This document shows positions 50,561 to 58,253 of a DNA stretch of 64,000 nucleotides, in pieces. Source of the stretch: CALROG01 sp943369755. GTDB taxonomy: Bacteria > Pseudomonadota > Gammaproteobacteria > Burkholderiales > Burkholderiaceae_C. The DNA is taken from assembly GCA_943369755.1 (NCBI GenBank), contig CALROG020000002.1, positions 1 through 64,000 of the forward strand. Direction: 5' to 3'. Both the position numbers and the translations under genes were made by a program. The notes beneath the pieces are model-generated. The model searched no databases and was not told the origin of the DNA. It worked only from the letters and a program-made list of their open reading frames with translations. Within the stretch, counting starts at the first letter, position 1, and each line of letters starts with the position of its first letter.

Positions 50561-51946
50561 TCAGTGGGCAGCGGTTTCAAACGCCGCACCGGGCCTGACG
50601 GTGTGCAGCAGCGCCAGCATCTGCGCCTGAATGCGCGCCAGCGCCTCGGGCGTGTGGCCTTCAAAGCGCAGCACCAGCACCGGCGTGGTGTTGGACGCGC
50701 GGATCAGGCCAAAGCCGTCGGGCCAGTCCACCCGCAAGCCGTCGATGGTGCAAAGCTCGGCGGGGGCGTCGAACTGCGCGCTGGCCACCAGTTGCGCCAC
50801 CAGCACATGGGGCTCACCCTCGGCGCATTTCACGTTGAGTTCGGGCGTGGAAAAGCTGGTCGGCAGCGCATTCAGCACGGCACTCGGGTCGGGGTGGCGC
50901 GACAAGATTTCCAGCAGCCGCGCACCGGCGTAGGTGCCGTCGTCAAAACCAAACCAGCGCTCCTTGAAGAAGATATGGCCGCTCATCTCGCCACCCAGCG
51001 GGGAATGGATTTCCTTCATCTTCGCCTTGATCAGCGAATGGCCGGTCTTGTACATCAATGGCTCGCCACCCGCAGCGCGGATGGCGGGCGCAAGACGCTG
51101 CGAACACTTCACGTCAAACACAATAGTGCCGCCCGGGGCGCGGCTCAACACATCTTGTGCAAACAACATCATTTGCCGGTCGGGGTAGATGGTCTGGCCG
51201 TCTTTGGTGACGATCCCCAGTCGGTCGCCGTCGCCGTCAAAAGCCAGGCCGAGTTCGGCGTCGGTGGTTTGCAGCACCCGCACCAGGTCGCGCAGGTTCT
51301 CGGGCTTGCTGGGGTCGGGGTGGTGGTTGGGGAAGTTGCCGTCGACCGCGCTGAACAGCTCGGTCACCTCGCAACCCAGTGCGCGCAAGATGCCTGGGGC
51401 CGAGGCACCGGCAACGCCATTGCCGCAGTCCACCGCAATCTTCAGCGGGCGCGCAAGCTTGACGTCACCCACGATGCGGTCGCGGTAGGGCTTGAGCATG
51501 TTCACCAGGCGCACCGTGCCGTGGCGCGCAGCCGGTGCCCATTGCCCGGCCTCCATCAGGCGGCGCAGGCCCTGAATTTCATCGCCATAAATCGCCCGCC
51601 CGGCCAGCACCATCTTGAAGCCGTTGTAGTCGCGCGGGTTGTGGCTGCCGGTCACCTGGATGCCACTGGCGCACAGCGTGCTGGCGGCAAAGTACAAAAG
51701 CGGTGTGGTGACCATGCCGATGTCGATCACATCCACCCCGGCCGCCTGCAGGCCGCGAACCAGCGCCGCGCTCAGGGCCGGGCCGCTCAGGCGGCCGTCG
51801 CGGCCCACGGCCACAGTCGCCTGGCCCTCGCCCAGCGCCACCTGGCCAAAGGCCCGCCCCAGCGCATAGGCCACGTCTTCAGTGAGTGAAGACGGCACCA
51901 CGCCGCGAATGTCGTAGGCCTTGAAGATCGTGGGGGACAACTGCAT
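50561..51946 (-). CDS. Phosphomannomutase/phosphoglucomutase
   Basis: 461 residues from the ATG at 51946 (MQLSPTIFKAYDIRG). The catalytic phosphoserine is in VTGSHNPRDYNG, the metal site is DGDGDR, and GEMSGHIFF binds the sugar. It interconverts hexose 6-phosphates and 1-phosphates (AlgC/ManB type) for LPS and polysaccharide precursors, fitting the adjacent waaC and waaA genes. Its stop codon directly abuts the waaC gene end region, in the same direction. Confidence 0.94.
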   Translation of the reverse strand: MQLSPTIFKAYDIRGVVPSSLTEDVAYALGRAFGQVALGEGQATVAVGRDGRLSGPALSAALVRGLQAAGVDVIDIGMVTTPLLYFAASTLCASGIQVTGSHNPRDYNGFKMVLAGRAIYGDEIQGLRRLMEAGQWAPAARHGTVRLVNMLKPYRDRIVGDVKLARPLKIAVDCGNGVAGASAPGILRALGCEVTELFSAVDGNFPNHHPDPSKPENLRDLVRVLQTTDAELGLAFDGDGDRLGIVTKDGQTIYPDRQMMLFAQDVLSRAPGGTIVFDVKCSQRLAPAIRAAGGEPLMYKTGHSLIKAKMKEIHSPLGGEMSGHIFFKERWFGFDDGTYAGARLLEILSRHPDPSAVLNALPTSFSTPELNVKCAEGEPHVLVAQLVASAQFDAPAELCTIDGLRVDWPDGFGLIRASNTTPVLVLRFEGHTPEALARIQAQMLALLHTVRPGAAFETAAH

Positions 51947-52086
51947 GGGAAGTAAGCCTGTCAGCACAGTGAGATAGGACGGGCGATTGTAGGCTTCGCC
52001 CCACGCCCGCCTCGGGCCATTGCCTGCCTCGGCCACATGTCCGAAAACGGCTAGCCGGCTCCCCGGCGCTGCGTATCATTGAGCGC

Positions 52087-53583
52087 ATGAGCACCGACCC
52101 CGTGAGCCTGCAATCCGACGCCTGCTACCTGGCGCTGAAGGCCCGCGACGCCCGCTTTGACGGCAGCTTCTTCACCGGCGTCACCTCCACAGGCATTTAC
52201 TGCCGCCCGGTGTGCAAGGTGCGCGCACCCCGACGCGAGAACTGCCGCTTTTTTGACCTGGCCGCCCAGGCCGAAAGCGCGGGCTTTCGCCCCTGCCTGC
52301 GCTGCCGCCCCGAGCTGGCACCCAGCGCGGTGGTGTGGTCGATCCAGGACGCCAGCGCAATTCTGGCCCGCCAGGCCGCGCGCCTGCTGGACGAGCCCGA
52401 GGCCTGGGGCAATGCCGCGCCGTCGGTAGAACAACTGGCAGCAAAACTGGGGGTCAGCGACCGCCACGTACGAAGAATCTTCGAGTCGCAGTTTGGTGTG
52501 TCGCCGCTTCAGTACCTGCAGACGCGGCGTTTGCTCACGGCCAAACAGCTACTGGCTGACACCGACCTGCCGGTCACGCAAATTGCGCTGATCAGCGGCT
52601 ACGCCAGCGTGCGGCGCTTCAACGCTGCATTTCTTACCCACTACAGGCTCAGCCCGACGCAATTGCGCCGTACCGGCGACGCCCGTGTGGCCAGCGCGGG
52701 CCAGGGCACGCTGGTGCGGCTGGGCTACCGGCCACCTTACGACGCAGCAGCCATGCTCGGTTTTTTCCACAAGCGCACGCTAGACGCTATTGAATTTGTA
52801 GTGGCTGACGCAGGTTCCATGCGGGTTGGCAGAACATTTCGTATCGAATCGGGCGGTAAAACACACACCGGCTGGCTGGTGGGCGAGTTCGACGTCGCCC
52901 ACAGCCAGGTGCTGCTGCGCATCAGCGACTCACTGCGCGAAGTGCTGCCCCTGGTGATCCGCCGACTGCGCGCGGCGCTTGACCTGGACGCCGACCCCCA
53001 CGCCATCAATGCGGTGCTGCATGACGCCTTCCCGAATGGTGACGGCCTGCGCGTACCCGGCGCGATGGACGGCTACGAGCTGGCGGTGCGTGCCGTGCTT
53101 GGCCAGCAAATTACCGTGGCCGCCGCGCGCACCCTGGCGCAACGGCTGGTGAGCCGGTTTGGCGAGCCGATTGAAACGCCCTTCCCCGAACTCACGCGCC
53201 TGTTCCCCGCGCCCGCGGTGCTGGCCCTGGCAGAAGGCGACGCGCTGGGGCAACTGGGCATCGTGCGCCAGCGCCAGGCGGCAATTGTGGGCATTGCCCG
53301 CGCAGTGGTTGAAAAGCGCATTGCATTGCATGGCGGCGCGGACGTGGTGGCCACCGTGGCCGCGCTGAAAGAGCTGCCCGGCATTGGCGACTGGACCGCG
53401 CAATACATCGCGATGCGGGCGCTGCGCTGGCCGGACGCCTTCCCGGCCGGCGACGTGGCGCTGCACAAAGCGCTGGGCGTGCAACAAGACAAGAACCCGG
53501 CACGCGCGGCCGAGGCCGCCTCTCAAGCCTGGAAGCCCTGGCGCAGCTACGCCGTCACCCGGGCCTGGGCCAGCATCAACTAG
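52087..53583 (+). CDS. Ada-AlkA fusion: methylphosphotriester-sensing AraC regulator with 3-methyladenine glycosylase
   Basis: 498 residues in three parts. Residues ~8-80 form the Ada zinc domain (C39, C43, C70, C73), where a Cys takes methyl from DNA phosphotriesters. Residues ~110-200 form an AraC-type HTH (VSDRHVRRIFESQFGVSPLQYLQ...QIALISGYASVRRFNAAF). From ~205 on lies AlkA, with the HhH LKELPGIGDWTAQYIAMRAL and the catalytic Asp in FPAGD. It is followed by ogt. Residues 234-247 (AIEFVVADAGSMRV) come from a 42-bp repeat within the AlkA N-domain. Confidence 0.94.
   Translation: MSTDPVSLQSDACYLALKARDARFDGSFFTGVTSTGIYCRPVCKVRAPRRENCRFFDLAAQAESAGFRPCLRCRPELAPSAVVWSIQDASAILARQAARLLDEPEAWGNAAPSVEQLAAKLGVSDRHVRRIFESQFGVSPLQYLQTRRLLTAKQLLADTDLPVTQIALISGYASVRRFNAAFLTHYRLSPTQLRRTGDARVASAGQGTLVRLGYRPPYDAAAMLGFFHKRTLDAIEFVVADAGSMRVGRTFRIESGGKTHTGWLVGEFDVAHSQVLLRISDSLREVLPLVIRRLRAALDLDADPHAINAVLHDAFPNGDGLRVPGAMDGYELAVRAVLGQQITVAAARTLAQRLVSRFGEPIETPFPELTRLFPAPAVLALAEGDALGQLGIVRQRQAAIVGIARAVVEKRIALHGGADVVATVAALKELPGIGDWTAQYIAMRALRWPDAFPAGDVALHKALGVQQDKNPARAAEAASQAWKPWRSYAVTRAWASIN
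52786..52827 (+). repeat. 42-bp coding repeat, copy E (sense in ada-alkA)
   Basis: Starts GCTATTGAATTTGTAGTGGC and ends CATGCGGGTT. Same sense frame as copies A, B and H. Confidence 0.8.
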
Positions 53584-53590
53584 GACCCCC

Positions 53591-54088
53591 ATGAAATTCG
53601 ACCCCACCATCGTTCAAACCCACTACGCCAGCCCGCTCGGGCCGATGATCGTGGCCGCGACCGCGCGCGGCCTGGCTGGCCTGTGGTTTGAAGACCAGAA
53701 ACACCTGCCCGACACCAGCGCCTGGGCGCGCCAGCCAGCCCACCCGGTGCTGCGCAGCGCCGTGGCGCAACTGGCCGAATACTTTGCGGGCACCCGCACC
53801 AGCTTCGCGCTGGCGTTGGACTTGCAGGGCGGCACCGCGTTCCAGCAGTCGGTATGGGGCGCGCTGTTGAACATCCCGCCGGGCCAGACCACCAGCTATG
53901 GCCAGTTGAGCCAACGCATTGGCAAGCCCTCAGCGGTGCGTGCCGTCGGTGCAGCGGTGGGCCGAAACCCGGTGAGCGTGGTGGTGCCCTGCCACCGCGT
54001 GCTGGGCGGTGACGGCTCGCTCACTGGCTATGCGGGCGGCCTGGCCCGCAAGTCGGCATTGTTAAAACTCGAAGGTGCTGCGTTTTGA
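53591..54088 (+). CDS. ogt: Methylated-DNA-protein-cysteine methyltransferase
   Basis: 165 residues. The acceptor Cys lies in VVVPCHRVLG and the HTH in TTSYGQLSQRIGKPSAVRAVGAA. It repairs O6-methylguanine by suicide transfer. It starts 7 bp after the ada-alkA stop, so an alkylation-response operon is likely, with the upstream protein as sensor and activator. Its stop overlaps the EamA gene start (TTGA). Confidence 0.96.
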   Translation: MKFDPTIVQTHYASPLGPMIVAATARGLAGLWFEDQKHLPDTSAWARQPAHPVLRSAVAQLAEYFAGTRTSFALALDLQGGTAFQQSVWGALLNIPPGQTTSYGQLSQRIGKPSAVRAVGAAVGRNPVSVVVPCHRVLGGDGSLTGYAGGLARKSALLKLEGAAF

Positions 54089-54996
54089 GCGCCGACGCCA
54101 CGGCGCGGCTGCGTCGCCAGGTGCTGTCGGACTTTCTCACCCTGGCGGCACTGTGGGGCTCGTCGTTCCTGTTCATGCGCCTGGCCGCCAACGAGCTGGG
54201 CGCTTTGCCCACGGCGGGCTTGCGGGTAGGTTTGGCAACGCTGTTTCTACTGCCCATCCTGCTGTGGCGCGGCCAGTGGCCTGCGCTGCGCGCGCACTAC
54301 AAACCAATTTTGTTTGTGGGCCTGCTCAATTCAGGCATTCCGTTTGCGCTGCTGGCCTGGGCGGTGCTGTCCATCACCACCGGGCTGGCGTCCATCCTCA
54401 ACGCCACGGTGCCGCTGTTTGGCGCGCTGGTGGCCTGGGCCTGGCTCAAAGACAAACCCACCGGCTCGCGCGTGCTGGGGCTGGCCATCGGCTTCATCGG
54501 GGTGGCGCTGCTGGCTTGGGGCAAAGCCAGCTTCAAGCCCGGCGGCAGCGGTTGGGCCGTGCTGGCCTGCCTGGCCGCCACGCTGTGCTACGGCATTGCT
54601 GCCAGCTTCACCAAGCGCTATCTCACTGGCGTCAACCCACTGGCCACAGCCACCGGCAGCCAGCTCGGTGCCACGCTGGGCTTGGCAATTCCAACCATCT
54701 GGCTTTGGCCCGCCACCATGCCCGGCCCACGCGCCTGGGGTGCCATCGTGGCGCTCGCCGTGCTGTGCACAGGCATTGCGTACATCTTGTACTTTCGGCT
54801 GATTGAGGCCGCTGGCCCGGCCAAGGCATTGGCCGTGACCTTTCTTGTGCCGGTGTTCGCGCTGGCCTACGGCGCGGTGGTGCTCAATGAAGGCATCACA
54901 CTGTGGATGCTGGGTTGCGGCCTGGTGATCGTGCTGGGCACCGCGCTGGCTACCGGGCTCCTCAGGCTACGAACTGGCGTCAGCCCAACGCGCTGA
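54085..54996 (+). CDS. EamA-domain DMT-superfamily transporter
   Basis: 303 residues with ten hydrophobic helices in two EamA repeats. ALWGSSFLFMRLAANELG and NATVPLFGALVAWAWLKDK are typical of the first repeat; YFRLIEAAGPAKALAVTFLVPVFA of the second. The TTG start overlaps the ogt stop. Likely an exporter of amino acids or metabolites; the substrate is unknown. A later internal start is possible but would lose helix 1. Confidence 0.88.
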   Translation: MSADATARLRRQVLSDFLTLAALWGSSFLFMRLAANELGALPTAGLRVGLATLFLLPILLWRGQWPALRAHYKPILFVGLLNSGIPFALLAWAVLSITTGLASILNATVPLFGALVAWAWLKDKPTGSRVLGLAIGFIGVALLAWGKASFKPGGSGWAVLACLAATLCYGIAASFTKRYLTGVNPLATATGSQLGATLGLAIPTIWLWPATMPGPRAWGAIVALAVLCTGIAYILYFRLIEAAGPAKALAVTFLVPVFALAYGAVVLNEGITLWMLGCGLVIVLGTALATGLLRLRTGVSPTR

Positions 54997-55135
54997 TCAT
55001 GCCCAGCGCCATGCCACCGGCACCGATGCCGGCCAACAACTTGGCATCGCGGCGGTTGTCGCGCCTGCGCTCAAAGTTGGCGCAGTAAAAAAGGATGCCG
55101 GCAAACACCAGCAGGGCGATGGCAATTTCAAGCAT
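54980..55135 (-). CDS. Small single-pass membrane protein
   Basis: 51 residues: MLEIAIALLVFAGILFYCANFERRRD at the N-terminus gives one transmembrane helix, then a basic stretch, then a second short Gly/Ala-rich hydrophobic patch. The ATG at 55135 has GGAGA nine bases upstream, which supports a real gene. No family recognised. It overlaps the end of the convergent EamA gene by 17 bp. Confidence 0.55.
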   Translation of the reverse strand: MLEIAIALLVFAGILFYCANFERRRDNRRDAKLLAGIGAGGMALGMISALG

Positions 55136-55215
55136 TCTGGTCTCCAAAGACGTTGTGCAGCGCGTGGCCACGGCCATTCTGCGGGCTGTTGGGGGGACAG
55201 GTTTTCACGACCGGT

Positions 55216-55488
55216 TCAGTCGAAAATTTCAGACAGCCAGGATTTGCGCCGACCTTTGTGGTGGTACTGGCCGGGGTAGTCTGAGTCGACAAAATCCGCC
55301 CGCCGCTGTACCGGCGCAGGGCCTGGCATGGAAGCGACGGGGGCCGCCGGGCGCTCGGAACGCTCGATCAGCTTGTCAAGCTCACCACGGTCCAGCCACA
55401 CGCCGCGGCACTGCGGGCAGTAGTCGATTTCCACGCCCTGGCGGTCCGCCAGAACCAGCGTGCTTTCAGGGCAGGCCGGGCATTTCAT
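55216..55488 (-). CDS. TFIIB-type zinc-ribbon protein
   Basis: 90 residues. MKCPACPESTL and DYCPQCRGVWLDRGELDKL (Cys pairs at 3/6 and ~24/27) form the zf-TFIIB ribbon, whose WLDRGEL signature is characteristic. The C-terminal part is basic and ends KSWLSEIFD. The role is unknown. The start overlaps the end of the HPF-like gene by 4 bp (ATGA), suggesting co-expression. Confidence 0.88.
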   Translation of the reverse strand: MKCPACPESTLVLADRQGVEIDYCPQCRGVWLDRGELDKLIERSERPAAPVASMPGPAPVQRRADFVDSDYPGQYHHKGRRKSWLSEIFD

Positions 55489-55835
55489 GACGCATTGCCT
55501 TGTGGCAGCGCAAGTGTTGGTCGCTGTCGCTGAAAGCCATGGCTGCGACGCGAACGCCGTGCCAGCACCTGCGACGCGCGGGCAATCGCGCTGTCCAGTG
55601 CGGTGCGCCAGTCGCGCGCCAGGGCCGTGACCACCACGGTGCCCGAAGCATCGGTCTTCAGTTCAACCTGACAACGCTTGTCGACACCGCCGCGCGGGCC
55701 GTTTACGTCCGACAACTGCACCCGCGCACGCGGCACCAGCCACGACAGCCGACGCATCGCAAAAGTGACCCGGCGTACCGCCAGTTCACGCAGGGTTTCG
55801 CCCTGCGGGTCAAGAGACTCAAACACAACTTTCAT
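55485..55835 (-). CDS. HPF/RaiA-like ribosome-associated protein
   Basis: 116 residues from the ATG at 55835, preceded by the strong site AAAGGAG. KVVFESLDPQGETLRELAVRRVTFAMRRL and the beta strand ARVQLSDVNGPRGGVDKRCQVEL resemble the beta-alpha-beta-beta-alpha fold of S30AE hibernation factors. The C-terminus is basic and disordered. It would bind the 30S decoding site under stress. Similarity is moderate, so it may be a diverged member. Confidence 0.7.
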   Translation of the reverse strand: MKVVFESLDPQGETLRELAVRRVTFAMRRLSWLVPRARVQLSDVNGPRGGVDKRCQVELKTDASGTVVVTALARDWRTALDSAIARASQVLARRSRRSHGFQRQRPTLALPQGNAS

Positions 55836-55965
55836 CGACAGCTCCTTTGGTTGACGTCGAGGCTCGAACATAAGTCCCAGCACGATTCGCAAAAAGCAGC
55901 GGAAAGTGGATTGAATCTACGGAAATAGCTGACTGGGCAGGCTGGGTTTTGAGACCACAAACGAA

Positions 55966-55987
55966 GAAGCCACCTTGCGGTGGCTTC
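55966..55987. terminator. Intrinsic terminator of the original tRNA-Asp gene
   Basis: Perfect 9-bp stem GAAGCCACC/GGTGGCTTC with loop TTGC. It is T-rich on both sides, so it may act in both directions. It lies 36 bp beyond the 3' end of the tRNA fragment, as expected for the ancestral tRNA-Asp transcript on the minus strand. Confidence 0.8.
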
Positions 55988-56022
55988 TTTGCTATGTAAA
56001 TCGACAACCTACATATATTTGT

Positions 56023-56069
56023 TGGCGGAGTGGACGGGACTCGAACCCGCGACCCCCGGCGTGACAGGC
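56023..56069 (-). tRNA. Orphan 3' half of tRNA-Asp (attachment site junction)
   Basis: On the minus strand the sequence runs GCCTGTCACGCCGG (anticodon loop with GTC), then GGGTTCGAGTCCC (T arm), then the acceptor end CACTCCGCCA. This is tRNA-Asp from the anticodon stem to CCA. The 5' half is absent: the bases before it (TATACTATATTTA) do not resemble a D arm. It is therefore not a functional tRNA but the tRNA 3' end left behind when an element integrated; an intact tRNA-Asp should lie at the other end. Confidence 0.88.
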
Positions 56070-56134
56070 TAAATATAGTATAGTCCGAAAATCTATATTT
56101 CATGCGGCTTTTGGCATGATTTTTTTATTTTCAA

Positions 56135-56160
56135 TGTCCCATGGGGACAATCCGGGGACA
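56135..56160. repeat. GGGACA repeats ahead of the integrase gene
   Basis: TGTCCC at 56135-56140 (inverted), then GGGGACA at 56143-56149 and 56154-56160. Closely spaced short repeats beside an integrase start are typical of arm-type integrase or excisionase sites and of autoregulation. Confidence 0.5.
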
Positions 56161-56164
56161 GTGG

Positions 56165-57367
56165 ATGGCCGCGATCACGCAACGCGCAAACAAGCGCTGG
56201 CAAGCAAAGGTACGCAGGGAAGGTTGGCCCGCGCAAAGCAAGACTTTCCAGACCAAGGCCGATGCAGAGGCGTGGGCGCGCGCAATCGAGCGAGAAATGG
56301 ACGTTGGCGCGTTCATCCGTACCGACGACGCGGAGCGTACGACATTCGCCAAGGCTGCTGAACGGTACGCGCGCGAGCTGCTCCCCAAGCAGCGCGGCCG
56401 GGCACAGGCGGAGTACGTTCTGAAGCGCGTTGTCGAGCGCTTCGGCTCCTACTCCCTGATGGCAATCACACCACCCCTGTTGTCAGAATATCGCGACGAG
56501 CGACTGCAGGCCGTAAGCCCGCAGACCGTGATTCACGAGCTGGGCATGGTGTCACGCATTTTCCAGGCGGCCGCGATGGACTGGCGGATTCACTTGCCTC
56601 ACGGCAATCCGGTCGCGCTGGTGCGCAAACCCAAACTGAGCAATGAACGCACTCGCCGATTGGAGGATGGTGAAGAACAACTGCTCCTGGCTGCTTTGCT
56701 GGATCGGGAGTCTCCTTGGCCTCACGCGGCAGCCGTACTGGCCCTAGAGACAGGTGCGCGCCAGGGCGAGCTTTTGGCCCTGCGCTGGTCAGAAGTCGAT
56801 CTACAACGCGGGGTTGTCCGCATTCGCGGCAAGGATGGGGGCCCGACCAAGAACGGGGACCCCCATCGGGATGCCCCTGTCACCGGCGAGGCCGCTGTAA
56901 ACCTCCTTGAGATGCTGCCACGTTCGACGAATGACGTCGTCCTCCCGCTTAGCCAAAACGCGTTACAAATCGCATGGGGACGCGCCTGCAGGGCCGCCCG
57001 CAAACAGCATGTGCTTAACGTGCTGCGCACACAATTGGAACAAGCTGGCCTTGAAGAGGATGAACGGGAGCGCGAGGTCCGCGCCGTCGTTTACAAGAAG
57101 CGAGAGCCGCTGTCGCTCACCCTCGATCTATTGGCTAAGATCGAGGCTGAAGACAAGGTCATGGTTGACCTGCATTTTCATGATCTGAGGCACGAAGCGA
57201 CCTCGCGCATGGTCGAGGCCGAGGAATTATCTATGGCCGAAATCATGAAGGTCCTGGGCCACAAGTCCAGCAGGATGCTTATGCGCTACTACGAGGCCAA
57301 GGCCGAGGACATGACGCGGAAGATTCGAGCAAAGCGAGCTCTCCAGCTACTTCAGTCAACCGCCTGA
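56165..57367 (+). CDS. Tyrosine-type site-specific integrase
   Basis: 400 residues from the ATG at 56165, which has GGGGA six bases upstream; an in-frame ATG at 56141 lacks one. The N-terminal AITQRANKRWQAKVRREGWP and SAM-like core-binding domain (~58-150) precede the catalytic domain. R199 (ETGARQGEL), H339-x-x-R342 (HDLRH), H366 (GHKSS) and Tyr375/376 complete the active site. A charged insertion of roughly 55 residues (280-335) separates the first Arg region from HxxR, which is longer than usual. It lies 95 bp from the tRNA-Asp fragment it presumably recombines. Confidence 0.93.
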   Translation: MAAITQRANKRWQAKVRREGWPAQSKTFQTKADAEAWARAIEREMDVGAFIRTDDAERTTFAKAAERYARELLPKQRGRAQAEYVLKRVVERFGSYSLMAITPPLLSEYRDERLQAVSPQTVIHELGMVSRIFQAAAMDWRIHLPHGNPVALVRKPKLSNERTRRLEDGEEQLLLAALLDRESPWPHAAAVLALETGARQGELLALRWSEVDLQRGVVRIRGKDGGPTKNGDPHRDAPVTGEAAVNLLEMLPRSTNDVVLPLSQNALQIAWGRACRAARKQHVLNVLRTQLEQAGLEEDEREREVRAVVYKKREPLSLTLDLLAKIEAEDKVMVDLHFHDLRHEATSRMVEAEELSMAEIMKVLGHKSSRMLMRYYEAKAEDMTRKIRAKRALQLLQSTA

Positions 57368-57407
57368 TTTCAGGATTTTTTTGCGATGGATTAGGGCTAC
57401 ATGCTCT

Positions 57408-58253
57408 TCAAAAATCGAATTCACGGTTTGGGCCTTGAGCTACGTCGCCCCATATGCGGTTGGGCAGATCGTGGCGGCTGAAAAACACCAAGTGGTAAAG
57501 CGGTCGATTTCCTTCGTCACGCACTAGGGGCATGCGCCGGCTGATAGAAAAACCCAGGCCACGCACTAGACCGCACCAGTAGTCAAAAAATGCTTCGTCG
57601 GCATCCCCTCGGACGAACGCAAGGGGATCAATGTGCTGACGCCAGCCAGGCGCCGCATCATCGAATCGCGCACGCTCTGGGTTGTACTCCATTAGCACGT
57701 TGCGTCGAAGGTCCATAGTGCTGAAGTGGACCGCAAAATCCACAAACTTCAACTGAGCCAATTTTTCGATCACCTTGAAAGACAGGTATTGGAGGTTGTA
57801 GGGATCAAGATACGCAAGGCAGAGCGCCCCCCTTGGAATCGCCTTAAGTACTTGATCAACAGTGGATTCGGCGGCGCCTGGAAAAGCCGTTGTCGGCGCC
57901 CCCATGGCTCGCAGTCGCTCCGCACAGGCTAATGTCCGAGTAGCGTCCAGATCACCGACGAGGCAAGAGGTAAAAGCAATATCGTCGCGCCGCGAGTGGT
58001 GCCAAGCGATCTGGGCCCCACCGGGGCGCGTCATCGTTTCGCCTTTGACTTGAATTCGCCCAGGGCCGCAAAAAAGATCGACATATACGCGCTGGTTGAA
58101 CTTCTCTCTCGCACGCCGCGTCCCTTCCACGTACTTGGCAAGGAACGTATGCTTCATCTCAGGAACCCAGCGGCCAACGCCGTCACCTCCCCGTCCATAC
58201 TCCACCGGAAGATTTGGCAAAGGATCGGCATCAAGTGCGAGACTAAAACTCAT
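57408..58253 (-). CDS. tcmP: Three-Cys-motif partner protein TcmP, short paralogue
   Basis: 281 residues. VPEMKHTFLAKYV (30-42) is the KH motif region of TcmP. VYVDLFCGPGRI (57-67) resembles SAM-binding motif I of class I methyltransferases, and LAYLDPYNL (147-154) resembles motif IV. It is the last gene of a three-gene operon and overlaps the preceding tcmP by 4 bp (ATGA). TcmP proteins are known as regular neighbours of Gp37/Gp68 three-Cys proteins in mobile elements; their reaction is not established as far as I know. It lacks the C-terminal region of the longer copy. Confidence 0.85.
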   Translation of the reverse strand: MSFSLALDADPLPNLPVEYGRGGDGVGRWVPEMKHTFLAKYVEGTRRAREKFNQRVYVDLFCGPGRIQVKGETMTRPGGAQIAWHHSRRDDIAFTSCLVGDLDATRTLACAERLRAMGAPTTAFPGAAESTVDQVLKAIPRGALCLAYLDPYNLQYLSFKVIEKLAQLKFVDFAVHFSTMDLRRNVLMEYNPERARFDDAAPGWRQHIDPLAFVRGDADEAFFDYWCGLVRGLGFSISRRMPLVRDEGNRPLYHLVFFSRHDLPNRIWGDVAQGPNREFDF

